The notes under the pieces: generated by a model
Told to the model about the DNA's origin: nothing
The model's database searches: none
What the model saw: the letters and a program-made list of their open reading frames with translations, nothing else
Source: Apophysomyces variabilis
Lineage: Eukaryota > Mucoromycota > Mucoromycetes > Mucorales > Mucoraceae
Length of the DNA stretch: 64,000 nt
Reading direction: 5' to 3'
NCBI GenBank assembly: GCA_002749535.1
Contig: MZZL01000137.1
Coordinates: forward strand, 84,345-148,344
Translations under genes and position numbers: made by a program
Part shown: one piece after another, positions 46,466-57,258 of the stretch
Layout of the letters: each line of letters opens with the position of its first letter
Numbering within the stretch: position 1 is the first letter of the stretch

Positions 46466-49144
46466 TTAGGGTTGCATCCCTTCTGGATCTGTTGTCGTTC
46501 CATTCTTCTTTTTCTTCTTCCGTTTCTTCTTTGAAGTGGACGGCTCCTCAGGTGTAAGACTTTCGAAAACAAGGCCGTTTAACATGGAGCTCCCGGGTGA
46601 ATTCGGTCTTGAGTTGCTTTCCGATTGCGAGCTTTCTCCAGAGGAGGAATGGAATGAATTACGCCGGGAAAGATGATCCATAGGCGTTTCCATGCCATCC
46701 ACCCTTGCCGTTTGGTCAAATCCTAGACAATAGGCAACTACAAAATGCCCACCTTTCTGCTTCAGTGTCACAGTTCATAAGTCGTTTCGTTTTAAAATCA
46801 CTCACAATCACTTCCCAAATCGATTCCAGTCGCTTCGTCTGCTTCGTTCGATCCACCCATCAAGGGCAAGGTCGCTGCGTAAGGTGAAAAAGGTACCGAC
46901 CGAATAGGAGGGCTTGGTCCAATATGCGGTGGCGGTCGCGGACATGTATCCAGTTTCCAATGATTGGCAGGTGCTATCTGAGCAATCGTATCCGCCCTGA
47001 TAAAACCAAGTTAAAGATTATTGCTCGTCCTGAAGAGGGTAATAGTTTACCTCAAGGTTGGCAGAAACTCCTGAAACTTCGGATGGGAAGTAATAATTCG
47101 ATGCACGAGTGTGTTGTGATGAGCATCCGCCGTCAGTCGAAGATGATTTAAAATCAAAAGGATAAATCCACGCGTGTCTATCAAAACGTTTAGTAATTTT
47201 GTTCTCGTCAAGTCCTTAACCCATCCCCCACTATTACCTGTTTGTGAAGGACTTTGGTACACTTCGATCATTCGTGTCAAAAGCTTCTGCTTACGAATCA
47301 AAATGACCAAGGTTGGTTCATGATCAATGTTAAGCAAAAGGCAAAAAATCCTGTAAAACAACGTATGGTAAATGCTGCTCGCCGATTTTTCGAAGAAAGA
47401 GTTGACCAAGATCTTCCAAAACGCGGGCGTAGTAGATGTAAGCATCTCCACTTTGTCGTTAGCGCTCTGTAACGTTTGATAAATGATTTCAACCAGCTCT
47501 ATATCTGCTGTCGTAAGGGGGTATCTATGAAAATTAAGTGGTTAGCAGATGAAATACTATTGGCCTAAAGACTTACAATTTGGTAGTCGACGTACGGTCA
47601 TTTACAATTACAGAGCATAAGGATGCAATATGCTTTGATAGAAGCTCTTGAGAACGTACGGATATCATGTACAATGGACCTTGCACAGGTTGAGACATGG
47701 CAGAGGCTCTTGTGATCAGCATTCCACTGTTTGTGGATTTAGCATACATCATTTACAGTCCGTTCCATTTTTACGATACCTTTTCACTAAAGCCTTTAGT
47801 ACGTTAATTGTCAAGGAGCGCTCCTTGGATGGGGGTCTTTGTACAATAAGCTACGGTTTTTACAAGTCAATAAAGCTACAAATGGCATGCAATTTTCTTT
47901 TTACCTGCACCAACGTTTCAATGATTTCATGACCTGTTGGAGCTTGCAAAGATTTTAACAAAATATCACCATTATCGACCTGCGACGCTTCTTCTATGAT
48001 TCTTAATAACAATTCCTCGGCCGCTTCAGAAAATGTTGGCCTGTCTATCGAAATAAAATTAAATTAACAGCTAGGTTATTTATCTGGCTCACTGAATCTA
48101 CCAACCTTTCACTTGAACGGCATCCAAGAGCCTTTCCAGAAATTTTAACTCCTGTAGTCGCGCATGGCTCAACTCTCGCTTTTCTCGTGTCTCGGCATTA
48201 ATATCACGCACAAATATTAGACTCAGCACAGAATCCATCACAGGACCCTCGGTGATGTAAGGTAGCATGTAATCAAAAAATAAGGTCGCGTTATTTTGAA
48301 AGATAATCAACTGGAGCATATCGCAGGGATGCCGCCGGACAAAATGTTGAAAAATTTTGCCGAAATGGTTGAGATTTCCGTTCGAATGAGGTAAGAACAC
48401 TTCAAATAAATGGGAAGCTTTTTTTTTTTCCACATATGCTTCATCAATATCTTTCTTATTTTTTTTTTTTTTGAAAACGCTGAATAGGCTTACCGATAAT
48501 AGAGAACCTCGAATCCTGAACCCAGAAATGGTTGGCAGAAGTGCCACACAAAATCTCCATGGCATGATATGATCTCTTGGTCGCCTTTAGATCTTCTATA
48601 TCTCGTGGATGTGCAGCATACGTCAGTTGTTCGGATAAAGAGAGTGCCTTCAAGTCGATGTCTGATGAACCATCAAGGCGTGTGATATGCGACATAAAGA
48701 TATCCATCATGCCTGTTTACATAAACCGAAAAGTTCAAGAAAAAAGAGAGGAGCAAGATATATTATGTATATGTTATATATCAAGACGGTCGGTTCCCAT
48801 AGAAAATAAATCTAACCTTCGAGTAAAAGCACGCCAACGATTTTTACGTCCAAGCGTGGTGCAGAGAGTTGTAAGAGTTTCTTAATAAGAGCCTCGGAAG
48901 TGGACTTGAAATCGGCATCGGCAGATGATGGAGAAGCTGACCCGTTTTTTTTCTGAGTGTTGGAGGAATTTTCTTCCATGCTCATCTCCATTTCTTTGTC
49001 CTGGTCGTTCTTACGGGGATTCCCCGCGTTCATTTTGTCCTGACTGCTCGATTCCGAGACTAACTCGGTAGTAAACATTTGGACCGGCTCATTTTGAGAA
49101 GATCCTTCTTTGTCATTGCTTACTCGCCTCATGGAGGCGTACAA
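46466..49144 (-). CDS. SAPS-domain protein, Sit4/PP6 phosphatase regulatory subunit
   Basis: Binds and directs the Sit4/PP6 catalytic subunit; it acts in cell-cycle and nutrient signalling. The gene has about eight exons. Part of the SAPS helical repeats reads SEALIKKLLQLSAPRLDVKI, DIEDLKATKRSYHAMEILCG, and NHFGKIFQHFVRRHPCDMLQ. This is followed by YITEGPVMDSVLSLIFVRD, then FLERLLDAVQVK and LLNVLIDTRGFILLILNHLR. The N-terminal 90 residues are acidic and Ser/Asn-rich. The C-terminus is low complexity (SRRNSFHSSSGESSQSES) ending in a Lys tract (KKKRKKKKKN), possibly nuclear targeting. The first Met is taken as start; a second Met four codons later is equally possible. It is relatively short compared with yeast Sap proteins. 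Confidence 0.82.
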
Positions 49145-49528
49145 ACTGGTCTCGAGAACGGGAAAAAGGGGAAAAAAAGAGCTACTTTTTTTTTTTGGGT
49201 GTGTGTGTCGGGTGAGCTGAGCTGTTGTATGGAATGCGGTCCATATATGGAATAAGGTTTCGGTGGGTCAATCTTTGAACCGTCACACGTGATGCTCTGT
49301 GAGATGGTCTCCCAAATGATGAGCGTACGACCTGACTGTCAGTGATATAGGGTAGGATATGAAAGCTTTATACAACTTTGTTTTTTTAGGTGCATGGATT
49401 AATCTGCATTCAATGTAATCAAACATAAATTATAGAACCTTGTTACTCGACACAAAGTTGCCTCATTTCTACAAATTCACAGGTGATACCGGGATGAACC
49501 GGTTCCGTTATGCAACAAAAAGGGGAGA
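49145..49528. other. Intergenic region upstream of the SAPS gene
   Basis: Promoter-side sequence, with a GT run near 49.2 kb. No gene is seen. Confidence 0.4.
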
Positions 49529-50633
49529 TTATTTTCTTTTCAATGCCTCGAGACGTTTAGCCAAGGCATCAAAGTCGTCCGAATTATTTGCAGCACTTGC
49601 GGAAGTTGGCTTTCTCGGTACAGGGGTATTGGATGGGATTTCAGGTAGATCCAATGTGGGGGACGGGAGACTGGGAATCTGCTTATCATTTTCTGGCTCC
49701 ACACTGGCCGGAGTGGAAGACTTGGCTGGTGCTCCTAACAGATCAGCTAACAATGGCGGTTCTAGTTGAGCCTCAGCAGGCTAGCCCAAATTATTGACCA
49801 CGTCAGTTTTTCTTCCCATTACACTTTTCCTCTTGTCTTTGTTTTCTGCTTTTACCTCTTTCAATCCACCATTGCCATCACTGTCATCATCCGTCTGATG
49901 GTCTTCTTGCTTTAAAATATCGGATACCCAACGGACATCATACGATTTTGCAATTTCTTCAAGGTAGCGTTCTACAAGGAACGATTCCGGAGCACTAACC
50001 TGGAATTTGGACATGACCTGCCAATCACGCCATAAAAATACTATCCATTTAATTTAAACTACTCGTATAGCTTACCCTGGCATTCACAAGATCATCGGTA
50101 TTATCCAAGGCACGGAGAACGAATTCTTTGCCATACTTCCATCCCAGTTGATCTCGGACCTGGATAAGCAAACAAAAAGATAAGAGTCATCCTTCAGTAA
50201 CCTCGTCAAAGAATTATAAGAATGTTTTGACTTACGGATCCCAATTCTTTCACTTCGTCTGCACGTGGAGCGGCCCAGATAATCGTATGAACTGCTTCAG
50301 CAATCCCTGGATCACAGTTCCTGTAGACAAACGCCACATTAACCGCTCTTGTTTTCTGCCTTCCTTTTTATCGTACTTGTACTGGTCGAGAAGTCCAAAG
50401 CGTGCAAGAAGTAGATCACAGTAAAGCTCTAAGATTTCCATAGCCTCCATAACGAGATCTTCCCGAATAATATGTTCTACTCGTATACGTGCACTTTCTT
50501 CTTTTCCCTTTTCCAACAAGGTCGCAATTTCTCTTCGCTGATGTTGGTTTAGTGAGTTTTTTTTTGCTTGAAGCATCTTCAGTCGGTTAATGGCCAGTTT
50601 AAGCTGGACTTTCAGTCTGGTCGGATTGTACAT
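49529..50633 (-). CDS. IST1: IST1, ESCRT-III-like regulator of Vps4
   Basis: An ESCRT-III-fold protein that regulates the Vps4 ATPase in membrane scission and endosomal recycling. Five exons from ATG 50633 to TAA 49529 keep frame. The IST1 core reads RLKVQLKLAINRLKMLQAKK, ARIRVEHIIREDLVMEAMEI, and LELYCDLLLARFGLLDQ. It continues with PGIAEAVHTIIWAAPRADEV and FLVERYLEEIAKSYDVRW. After an acidic and Pro-rich linker the protein ends in DDFDALAKRLEALKRK. This fits the MIM1 motif (LxxRLxxLK) that docks on the Vps4 MIT domain, and its position at the very C-terminus is as in human IST1. An exon border at KE/PAEAQ explains a frame break near 49.8 kb. Confidence 0.94.
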
Positions 50634-51387
50634 GGTTTGTGAAATTAATCAGGAATTCAACAGCAGTGAGAAAAGGTCAAACTATGAGTTTCCCAGAAAA
50701 GGCGCACGTGATACAAATTAGACACTTCGCCGATCTGATGCTCTGATCAAAAAAAAAAGCAGGAGGGCCCTGTAGGTACATAGAGGTTTTACGGTGTATA
50801 GGGTCAATGAATAAGCGCCAGTGTCCCCTTTCAAAAAGAGTCTGGTACGTAGACTTTTTTTTTCCAAAGTGCACCGTTAGCTAAATCAATGAGGTTGTGC
50901 GAACACCGTGACCAAAAATTGGATGAAGCGAAGAGTGGCTAAGGCTGCATATCCATGGAAAGGCTTTCGCTGTAAGGAGTTTTTAAGTTGCCAACTGCGC
51001 AACCGTTATAAACAATATGCAACCTAGAAATACTTCGACTTATTGGAGCTATTTAGCCTTTTTGCACACGTCAGTAAATCATTGAGAAACTAAAATGTTA
51101 GCTAGATTTGAACTACGTTTCTGATTAACGTGATAGCACCTCTTATATCCGATCATTTTCTTTTTGGTGTATTACTTTACCCTGGCCAGTGCCTGAAGGA
51201 GTCAATAGAAAGAAAAAGAAAGTTAAACTAAGATAAACAGTTCACGGTAAATACAAAAGAATACACTAGAAACAGAAGATTTGGAATGGAATAATTTTTA
51301 ATCTGAAAAGGAACCTCAGATATAAAGAAGAAAACAAAATTTAGAAGGCACGAGATGATGGGTATCAAGGGCGGTAAGAAAAGGTTA
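50634..51387. other. Intergenic region, 0.75 kb
   Basis: Between two minus-strand genes: IST1 promoter on the left and the 3' flank of the RasGEF-like gene on the right. No gene is seen. Confidence 0.4.
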
Positions 51388-53862
51388 TTATGGTTTGAAT
51401 CTAGACACAGGACGATTAACTGCCTGGTTTGTATTTTGCAGCTTTTGTGCAGCAGTCTTATTGATAGCATTCGTTTTACTGGCAGCTTGTTGACGGAAAA
51501 TCTCGATGGCATCTTCGGCTCGTTGATCTCGTGCTTGCCGGGACCGTCCAAATTTTCCATCTAACATAGTACTAGAATCCAGTTCGTCTTCGTTTGATGT
51601 TTCAAGTGTATATCCTTGCCAATCATGCTGTTGCACTTGCAGGTCAGTTTCCATTTGCCATGCTGCTTCCATTTTTCCTGCATGATAACCTTTCCATCCT
51701 TCAGACCCTTCGGATTGGGAGGAGCCACGACGAACATTGGGATCGGTAGCATCCGCTGGCATAGGATATCCCTTCCAGATTTCCTCTTCGTCTTCCTCCT
51801 CATCAGCCATGGTTTCATCTGAAGTAGGGCTGGGATAACCATTCCACTCTTCAGAGTCACTGTCGTCACTGGATTTGTTCGGGTATCCTCGCCAGATCTC
51901 GTCTTCATTTTCTTCTTCTTCATCAGGAATGGGTTCCAGATCCTGGATGTCATTGACCGAAGATGCAGGGGAAACAATGATAGAAGAGGGCAGACCAGAA
52001 GGAACAGGTGCTGATAGTGACAAGCTTCTGTTTAAGGGAATAAACTCGGGTGCGGTGGGCGACAAGCGAGATTTCTTCACCTGCTCGCTAACGGTTGAAT
52101 TTTGCTGCGTGGACACAGAACCTGCATAATTTGACTGCGCAGCCACACTGTTAGATTGCTCGACTGCTTCATTCTTCATCTTGTGCTGATTTACTTTCGA
52201 CCACACTCCCTGGAGATCCTGTTCAATAACATGCTCCTGTGAATCTTGCTTAGCCTCGGCTGCATCATTTACGCCGGCGGCGTCGGACACTGTTTCTGGC
52301 TGCGAATCTAGCGGTAAATCTGCAGCATCATTAGAAGCCGCAGGCGTGCTTTCCATCAGCTTTGTCTCTTCCACTGGCGTAAGTGTGACCACATTCGGCT
52401 CGTTGCTATCATTATTATTGTCACTATCGTTGTTGTCATCGCTGCCATCATTATCGCTATTTTTCTGTTTAGCGGGTTCTGCCTCTGGCTCCGCAATAAC
52501 AACATCCGACGTATTCTCTTTTGCCGGTTCCTTGATTGCTCGAGTAGACGAAATGCTAGCCCGCCTCGAGATAACACTTTCTCTTATGGGCATATCTACT
52601 AAGGTTGGAGTCTCCTCAGCCATGAGTTTATCTTCTTCTTGTTCATCGTCATCATCCGCCGAGAGTCGCTCGTTAGGCATCAACGGTTCAACTTCAATAC
52701 TTTCTTCGATTAGTTGATCTTTCCTTAGATATACGCGCGATACAAGCCAGTGGTGAGCTAAAAGATCACCAGGCGCAAGTCGATTAAGGTCAGGTATCGG
52801 AACGATGAATGATCGAAGACCATCAATATGCAATGGCTTCATCATAGATGCTCTTCGAATGCTACTATCTGTTAGGTTTAGCTCGTCTTCCAAAAGATCC
52901 ATTGACTCCGTAGTAGAGTTCCGCTGACAAAGTTCTAATATGGAAATGGCGACAGCTAGTTTTCGAGCCCCAGGCGCTGATAGGAGTACGTCCAGGTTGT
53001 CGGCAGTGGTTGGATTAATTTCGTCATGATCACCTGCTGTGTATGCGGTAATAATGGACTGAATAGCTGCCAGATGCGGCTGGATCCAGGGAATAGCAAT
53101 CGTGCTTTCTACAGACTCGTGTCGAGAGTCGGTTGTAGTTCGTGCAAAAATGCTCACTTTGTTTCGAAGAGCCTCATGGTATCCTGCATAGCTGTTTGCC
53201 GAAGATACTACAGCTGTTAACTCTCGATACATTTCTTTGATGCGTGAGGGCAGCTGCCACAATCTCCGAAGGCGACGAACTTCGGGGAGCATCAGTGCTT
53301 TCATGATGGCCGAAAGTCCAGAAAAGTCACGGTAAGCATGTAGCAATAAGTAGGCAACTCGGACAAGATGTGATACTAAGTTGTCTTTAGGGTGAACAAG
53401 TGGTATGACCTTTTCGATTGGAGGCCTGCCTTTCGTTAGCTCCGCCCAATAGATAAGCTGATGAGCAAAACTGTGAGTGAGGTAGCGATGGAAGTCAAGG
53501 AGATGCACTAGTTTTGTTTGTTTCTTGTCTTGTTGACATAGCCATCTCTTCTGCAGAACAACGTTTGCATACAATTGGCAGTCGACCATAGCAATTTGTC
53601 GGGCAAGTACATCGGGGTCCCAATGGAAGGCTGTCGCAGATTGCACAGAGTGCATCTGACCTGTCAGCTTATCGATACGGTTCCGTTCAATTCGCACATC
53701 TTCATTCAGACGTCGGAGGGTAAAGAGTGATACGGGTGGATTCGCCTGTTTCGCCTCTGTCAGATTCTCGGTTGCCTGGGCAAGGGTATTGCCAAGGGCA
53801 ACCACCTGCTTTGCGATCGGAGAAAGTGGAATGAGTGGAAGGCTACCGGCAGCCGTTGCCAT
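51388..53862 (-). CDS. RasGEF (CDC25)-like domain protein with five WxGY motifs
   Basis: A single-exon protein of about 824 aa, starting at the Met before ATAAGSLPLIPL; an upstream in-frame Met 67 codons earlier would add a Phe-rich segment that looks like leader sequence. Residues about 75-260 resemble a RasGEF catalytic domain: DPDVLARQIAMVDCQLY, then LVRVAYLLLHAYRDFSGLSA and IMKALMLPEVRRLRRLWQLP. This is followed by SRIKEMYRELTAVVSS. The C-terminal half is acidic and disordered, with long Asp/Asn/Ser stretches. It carries five copies of a W-x-G-Y motif (WRGYP, WNGYP, WKGYP, WKGYH, WQGYT) at about 51605-51900. It ends in an Ala/Arg-rich helix (RRASxxx absent; DAIEIFRQQAASK present). No SH3, DEP or RasGEF-N domain is seen. 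Which GTPase it serves is unknown. Confidence 0.75.
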   Translation of the reverse strand: MATAAGSLPLIPLSPIAKQVVALGNTLAQATENLTEAKQANPPVSLFTLRRLNEDVRIERNRIDKLTGQMHSVQSATAFHWDPDVLARQIAMVDCQLYANVVLQKRWLCQQDKKQTKLVHLLDFHRYLTHSFAHQLIYWAELTKGRPPIEKVIPLVHPKDNLVSHLVRVAYLLLHAYRDFSGLSAIMKALMLPEVRRLRRLWQLPSRIKEMYRELTAVVSSANSYAGYHEALRNKVSIFARTTTDSRHESVESTIAIPWIQPHLAAIQSIITAYTAGDHDEINPTTADNLDVLLSAPGARKLAVAISILELCQRNSTTESMDLLEDELNLTDSSIRRASMMKPLHIDGLRSFIVPIPDLNRLAPGDLLAHHWLVSRVYLRKDQLIEESIEVEPLMPNERLSADDDDEQEEDKLMAEETPTLVDMPIRESVISRRASISSTRAIKEPAKENTSDVVIAEPEAEPAKQKNSDNDGSDDNNDSDNNNDSNEPNVVTLTPVEETKLMESTPAASNDAADLPLDSQPETVSDAAGVNDAAEAKQDSQEHVIEQDLQGVWSKVNQHKMKNEAVEQSNSVAAQSNYAGSVSTQQNSTVSEQVKKSRLSPTAPEFIPLNRSLSLSAPVPSGLPSSIIVSPASSVNDIQDLEPIPDEEEENEDEIWRGYPNKSSDDSDSEEWNGYPSPTSDETMADEEEDEEEIWKGYPMPADATDPNVRRGSSQSEGSEGWKGYHAGKMEAAWQMETDLQVQQHDWQGYTLETSNEDELDSSTMLDGKFGRSRQARDQRAEDAIEIFRQQAASKTNAINKTAAQKLQNTNQAVNRPVSRFKP

Positions 53863-55547
53863 ATTGTTAAGGCCCAAGTCAGGAAGAGGAAATGCTTTAA
53901 GGAAAAAGAGAAGAAGAAAAGAGAAGAAAACTAAAGAAAAGTGACGGAATAAGGTGCGTCTCCTTGTGTACGCCGAGTTGCTGAGATTTGAATGGTTTGC
54001 TGTGGGATCTGGTCCAGAAGCAAAAAAGAAAAGAAAAAAAGCAAGGGAAAGTCGGATAGCCAATGTTTGGGCTGTTTAGGCGAATCAAAAATTGTTTGTT
54101 CCTGTATTCGATCCGAAAAACTGTCAACCTTCCTCTACTGCTTCTAATTTATCGACCGCAGACAATATCCAGCATTTTCCGTTTAGTATTTTCATCGCTT
54201 TTCTTGGTTTGAATACAGCCTATCATCACCACCACAATTAACCCCGTTCCAGTACATGGCTTCAAATACCTTAAATTATTTACTTAACAAAACATATACT
54301 GATCCAACCCTTCTACAACTCATTCGAACTAAGTACTTCTGTATCTTCGGTATCAGAAAATTTGTCTCAGGACCGGAACTCGTGGGTTTAATGAACCTTA
54401 TACTGGAGATCGGAATGTCTCCGGGAACCCCGTATGACTAAATTTACCGTTAAATAGCTTACACGTTTAATTTCAGTGATTGCAAGCGATATTCGTTATT
54501 TCATGATCCTAGATATCGTGGAATGCAGGGTTATATGGTGATTGCATTGCTTTGCTGCCGTGATGAAGCCTGCTCTTGGATTTTGTGTAACAACGACTTC
54601 TACGTAGAAACCGTTCAAACTCCATCTCTCCCTTTGACAAGTTGTCAGCGTAACACAACTTTAATCGTCTCTTCGACCTTTTTCACTGTCGTTTTGGTTT
54701 TATTTTGCAGAAACTGCAATGCATAGGATGGCCCTTGTACAATATCAATGAAAATCCCATAGTATATTTGGAGTGAATTAAAGGAGGAATGCGACGTCTG
54801 CAAGCGTTGAAGCCTGTTTATAGGCGAGGAAAGAGAGACAATATAAGTATTGTTATTCCATAACTACTATTACGGACACTTAAAGATTTGTGATAAGGTA
54901 ATATCAAGACCAAGTCGACTGATTCGTGCGCTTTTCTTTGTATCCTTCGTAAGATAGCTGACTCCACAGTAAAGACGTATTGATAAAGTATAAACGTACT
55001 ATTGATAGATATGAAGTAAAAAAGATAAAAGCAACTTGACCCATCGTAAAGCCTCCATGTTTCTTTGAGTGCTTACAATACGAAGATCGGCCAAAGCAAG
55101 ATCTGTATGAGATGAAGGAGCAGTTCCAACCGCAACAATAGTTTCAACCGTATTTACCAGAAATGTGATCAATTGTTCCAGTGTCTACGAAGAGCATTAG
55201 TGGTACTGCTAATCTATCCTTCAATTTGGATATTACTTACTTTCTACTGGATAGAAGACGGAGCGATCAATAGACAAATTGTTTTTGTTCGTATCCTAGT
55301 CAAAGGTATGCGCCACCTTAATTTTCACAAGGCAATAGTAGCTATACTTAAGGTATTGTCCAGTTACTAATATATATATTAGGTTTTTGGTATGCTCATC
55401 GATTTTCTTAGTTTAAACAGCGAGATAGGAATACAATGGATCAAAAAGATCCCAATCTCAGTGGACCCGTGTAACGATTCCCGTCCTCACAATATCCCCT
55501 CTGAGGTGGCTTGTTTGACCGATATCGCTTCCCCTTTATTCCTCCCA
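53863..55547. other. Region between the RasGEF-like and dCMP deaminase genes
   Basis: This holds the leader and promoter of the RasGEF-like gene (53863-54250), then a weak multi-exon candidate at 54256-54777, listed separately, and about 750 bases without a recognised gene. Confidence 0.4.
54256..54777 (+). CDS. Unrecognised multi-exon frame (weak)
   Basis: ATG 54256 opens MASNTLNYLLNKTYTDPTLL. A second exon candidate after TTTCAG at about 54476 reads either VIASDIRYFMILDIVECR or, in another phase, DCKRYSLFHDPRYRGMQGYM. A last piece after TTGCAG at about 54710 reads KLQCIGWPLYNINENPIVYL and ends at a TGA. The joined product would be about 80-90 residues. No family is recognised and the phase is not settled, so this may be a short gene or a decayed one. 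Confidence 0.25.
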
Positions 55548-56763
55548 TGTTCATCGGTCTTACGGGACCGAGTTGCAGTGGCAAGCATGCAATCGCTCGT
55601 TACCTTTGTAATACCCATGACTATAACTTGCTTGCCCTTGAAAACTATACACATGCCCACTGCGAACTTTACCAGACTGCTAAAGCATTCCCAACAGTAC
55701 ATGCATTGGTAACTTACGTAACAGAACGATGGCGAGAGAAGTTCGTCATATGTGACATGGGGCGCGATGGTATATGGGAATTAAAGTAAATTGTTTTTGC
55801 CTTTATGGAGCTACTGTGAGAATAACTTGGCTTTTTCTTCTCTGTTATTTGACACGTTTATGCAGAAAACGTCCATTTTTCCTTCATGTGTCAGTGGAAG
55901 CGCCGTTGTACGTTCGTTATCAGCGTCGTCTTAACAGGTAAATCCCTACTTGTCTTCAGGAAAATCTCCAGCACATTCATCCGCTTTTTCAACACAAAGA
56001 GACCAAGTTGACATGACACTTGAAGAGTTCGTTCGCGAAGATGACATGGCCATGTTTCACCAAAACGGAAACACTAGCAGCCCGCTATATACCGTTTTAC
56101 CGCATAGCGATGTGACAATTACAAATATCAGCGACAATTGGAAGGATTTGGTAGATACGATAGAACAAGTGCAACTTTTAAATCCTGAACGGTTACGACC
56201 TTCGTGGGACACGTATTTTATGCATCTTTCCGATCTTGCTGCTCGTCGATCGAACTGTATGAAACGTCGGGTTGGTTGCATCTTGGTCAAAGATTCTCGA
56301 GTGATTGCTACTGGATATAATGGCACGCCACGAGGACTAAAGAATTGCAATGAAGGAGGCTGCAAACGTTGCAACGATGGTGCTCCATGCGGCACTGGGT
56401 TAGATCGCTGTCTGTGTATGCATGCGGAAGAAAATGCTTTGCTTGAAGCAGGCCGAGGCCGAGTAGATTTCAGTTCGGGTGTCGTGCTGTACTGCAATAC
56501 GTGAGCTGATTTCTATGCCTGTTGTTTTAGGGCCGTCGCTCGCTATTAACGTCGTTCCTTTTTTTTCGTGTAGTTGTCCTTGTCTAGGGTGTGCAATCAA
56601 AATTATACAACAGGGCGTTAAAGAAGTTGTGTACGCCAAATCCTATGGCATGGATGAAATGACGGCTAGAGTCTTTGCGGAGGCTAATGTGACGCTAAGG
56701 CAGCATAGTCCACTGAGTATGCGTCTGGGGATGATGGATGCAAGCATGCCCAATGTAAAATAA
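55548..56763 (+). CDS. DCD1: dCMP deaminase with N-terminal kinase-like domain
   Basis: Deaminates dCMP to dUMP for thymidylate synthesis. Four exons (55548-55785, 55866-55937, 56000-56500, 56574-56763) keep frame; about 333 aa. The N-terminal half resembles a P-loop nucleotide kinase (GLTGPSCSGKHAIARYL). Its Walker A reads GPSCSGKH, so the Ser/Thr after Lys is replaced by His. The C-terminal deaminase domain has the zinc site HAEENALLEAG and CPCLGCAIKI. It also has the family strings SNCMKRRVGCILV, ATGYNGTPRGLKNC and EGGCKRCN. The RRLNR/DQVDMTLEEF junction comes from an acceptor inside ACAAAG/AGACC. This domain combination is standard in fungal Dcd1. Confidence 0.94.
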
Positions 56764-57258
56764 CCGATACTTTTTTGACACGCTTGCAAGTAATTGTTGT
56801 TTGTTGCTATTCATGGTCAATAAAAAAGCAACGTGGTTACCATTTGATGGTACGATCTTCTTTAATCTCCGACATTCAATTCCTTTGTTCTGCAGGAACA
56901 GCTCAGTGATACCACTTTCTGAAATACAAAATGATTGTTCATATCTTTATAGGACAAAGGTATCCATTGATACTGTTAGTCAATAGATCTACAAGGTTTC
57001 GATCGGGATTCAAAATAGGGTCATGAGCTTGAAGGTTTTCTTACGAACCCAGTCTGACACCCATTCGTTGATAGTCAGGCACAAGAGATTCCGTAAAAGG
57101 CAGCTTGTATGACGCAAAGCAAATTAACGAGCCTAAAAATGGATCGGCCATCATCAAGCTTTTCTTCTCGTTATAACATCCTTCCATCCGTTTCCCCATG
57201 TCTGGTAGGCATGAATAACTCCAAGGGATGGAGCAATAAACACTGACATGCCTTTCCT
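56764..57258. other. Intergenic region upstream of the SH3 adaptor gene
   Basis: About 0.5 kb of AT-rich promoter sequence. No gene is seen. Confidence 0.4.

Noticed and set aside
49780..49860. Frame break in IST1 that looked like a pseudogene lesion
   Set aside because: A 75-base intron with donor GTAAAA and acceptor CTAG joins KE to PAEAQLEPP cleanly.
53863..54063. 67-residue N-terminal extension of the RasGEF-like protein
   Set aside because: It is a Phe-rich stretch from pyrimidine-rich leader DNA. The Met at 53862 gives a more plausible start, though transcript mapping would decide.
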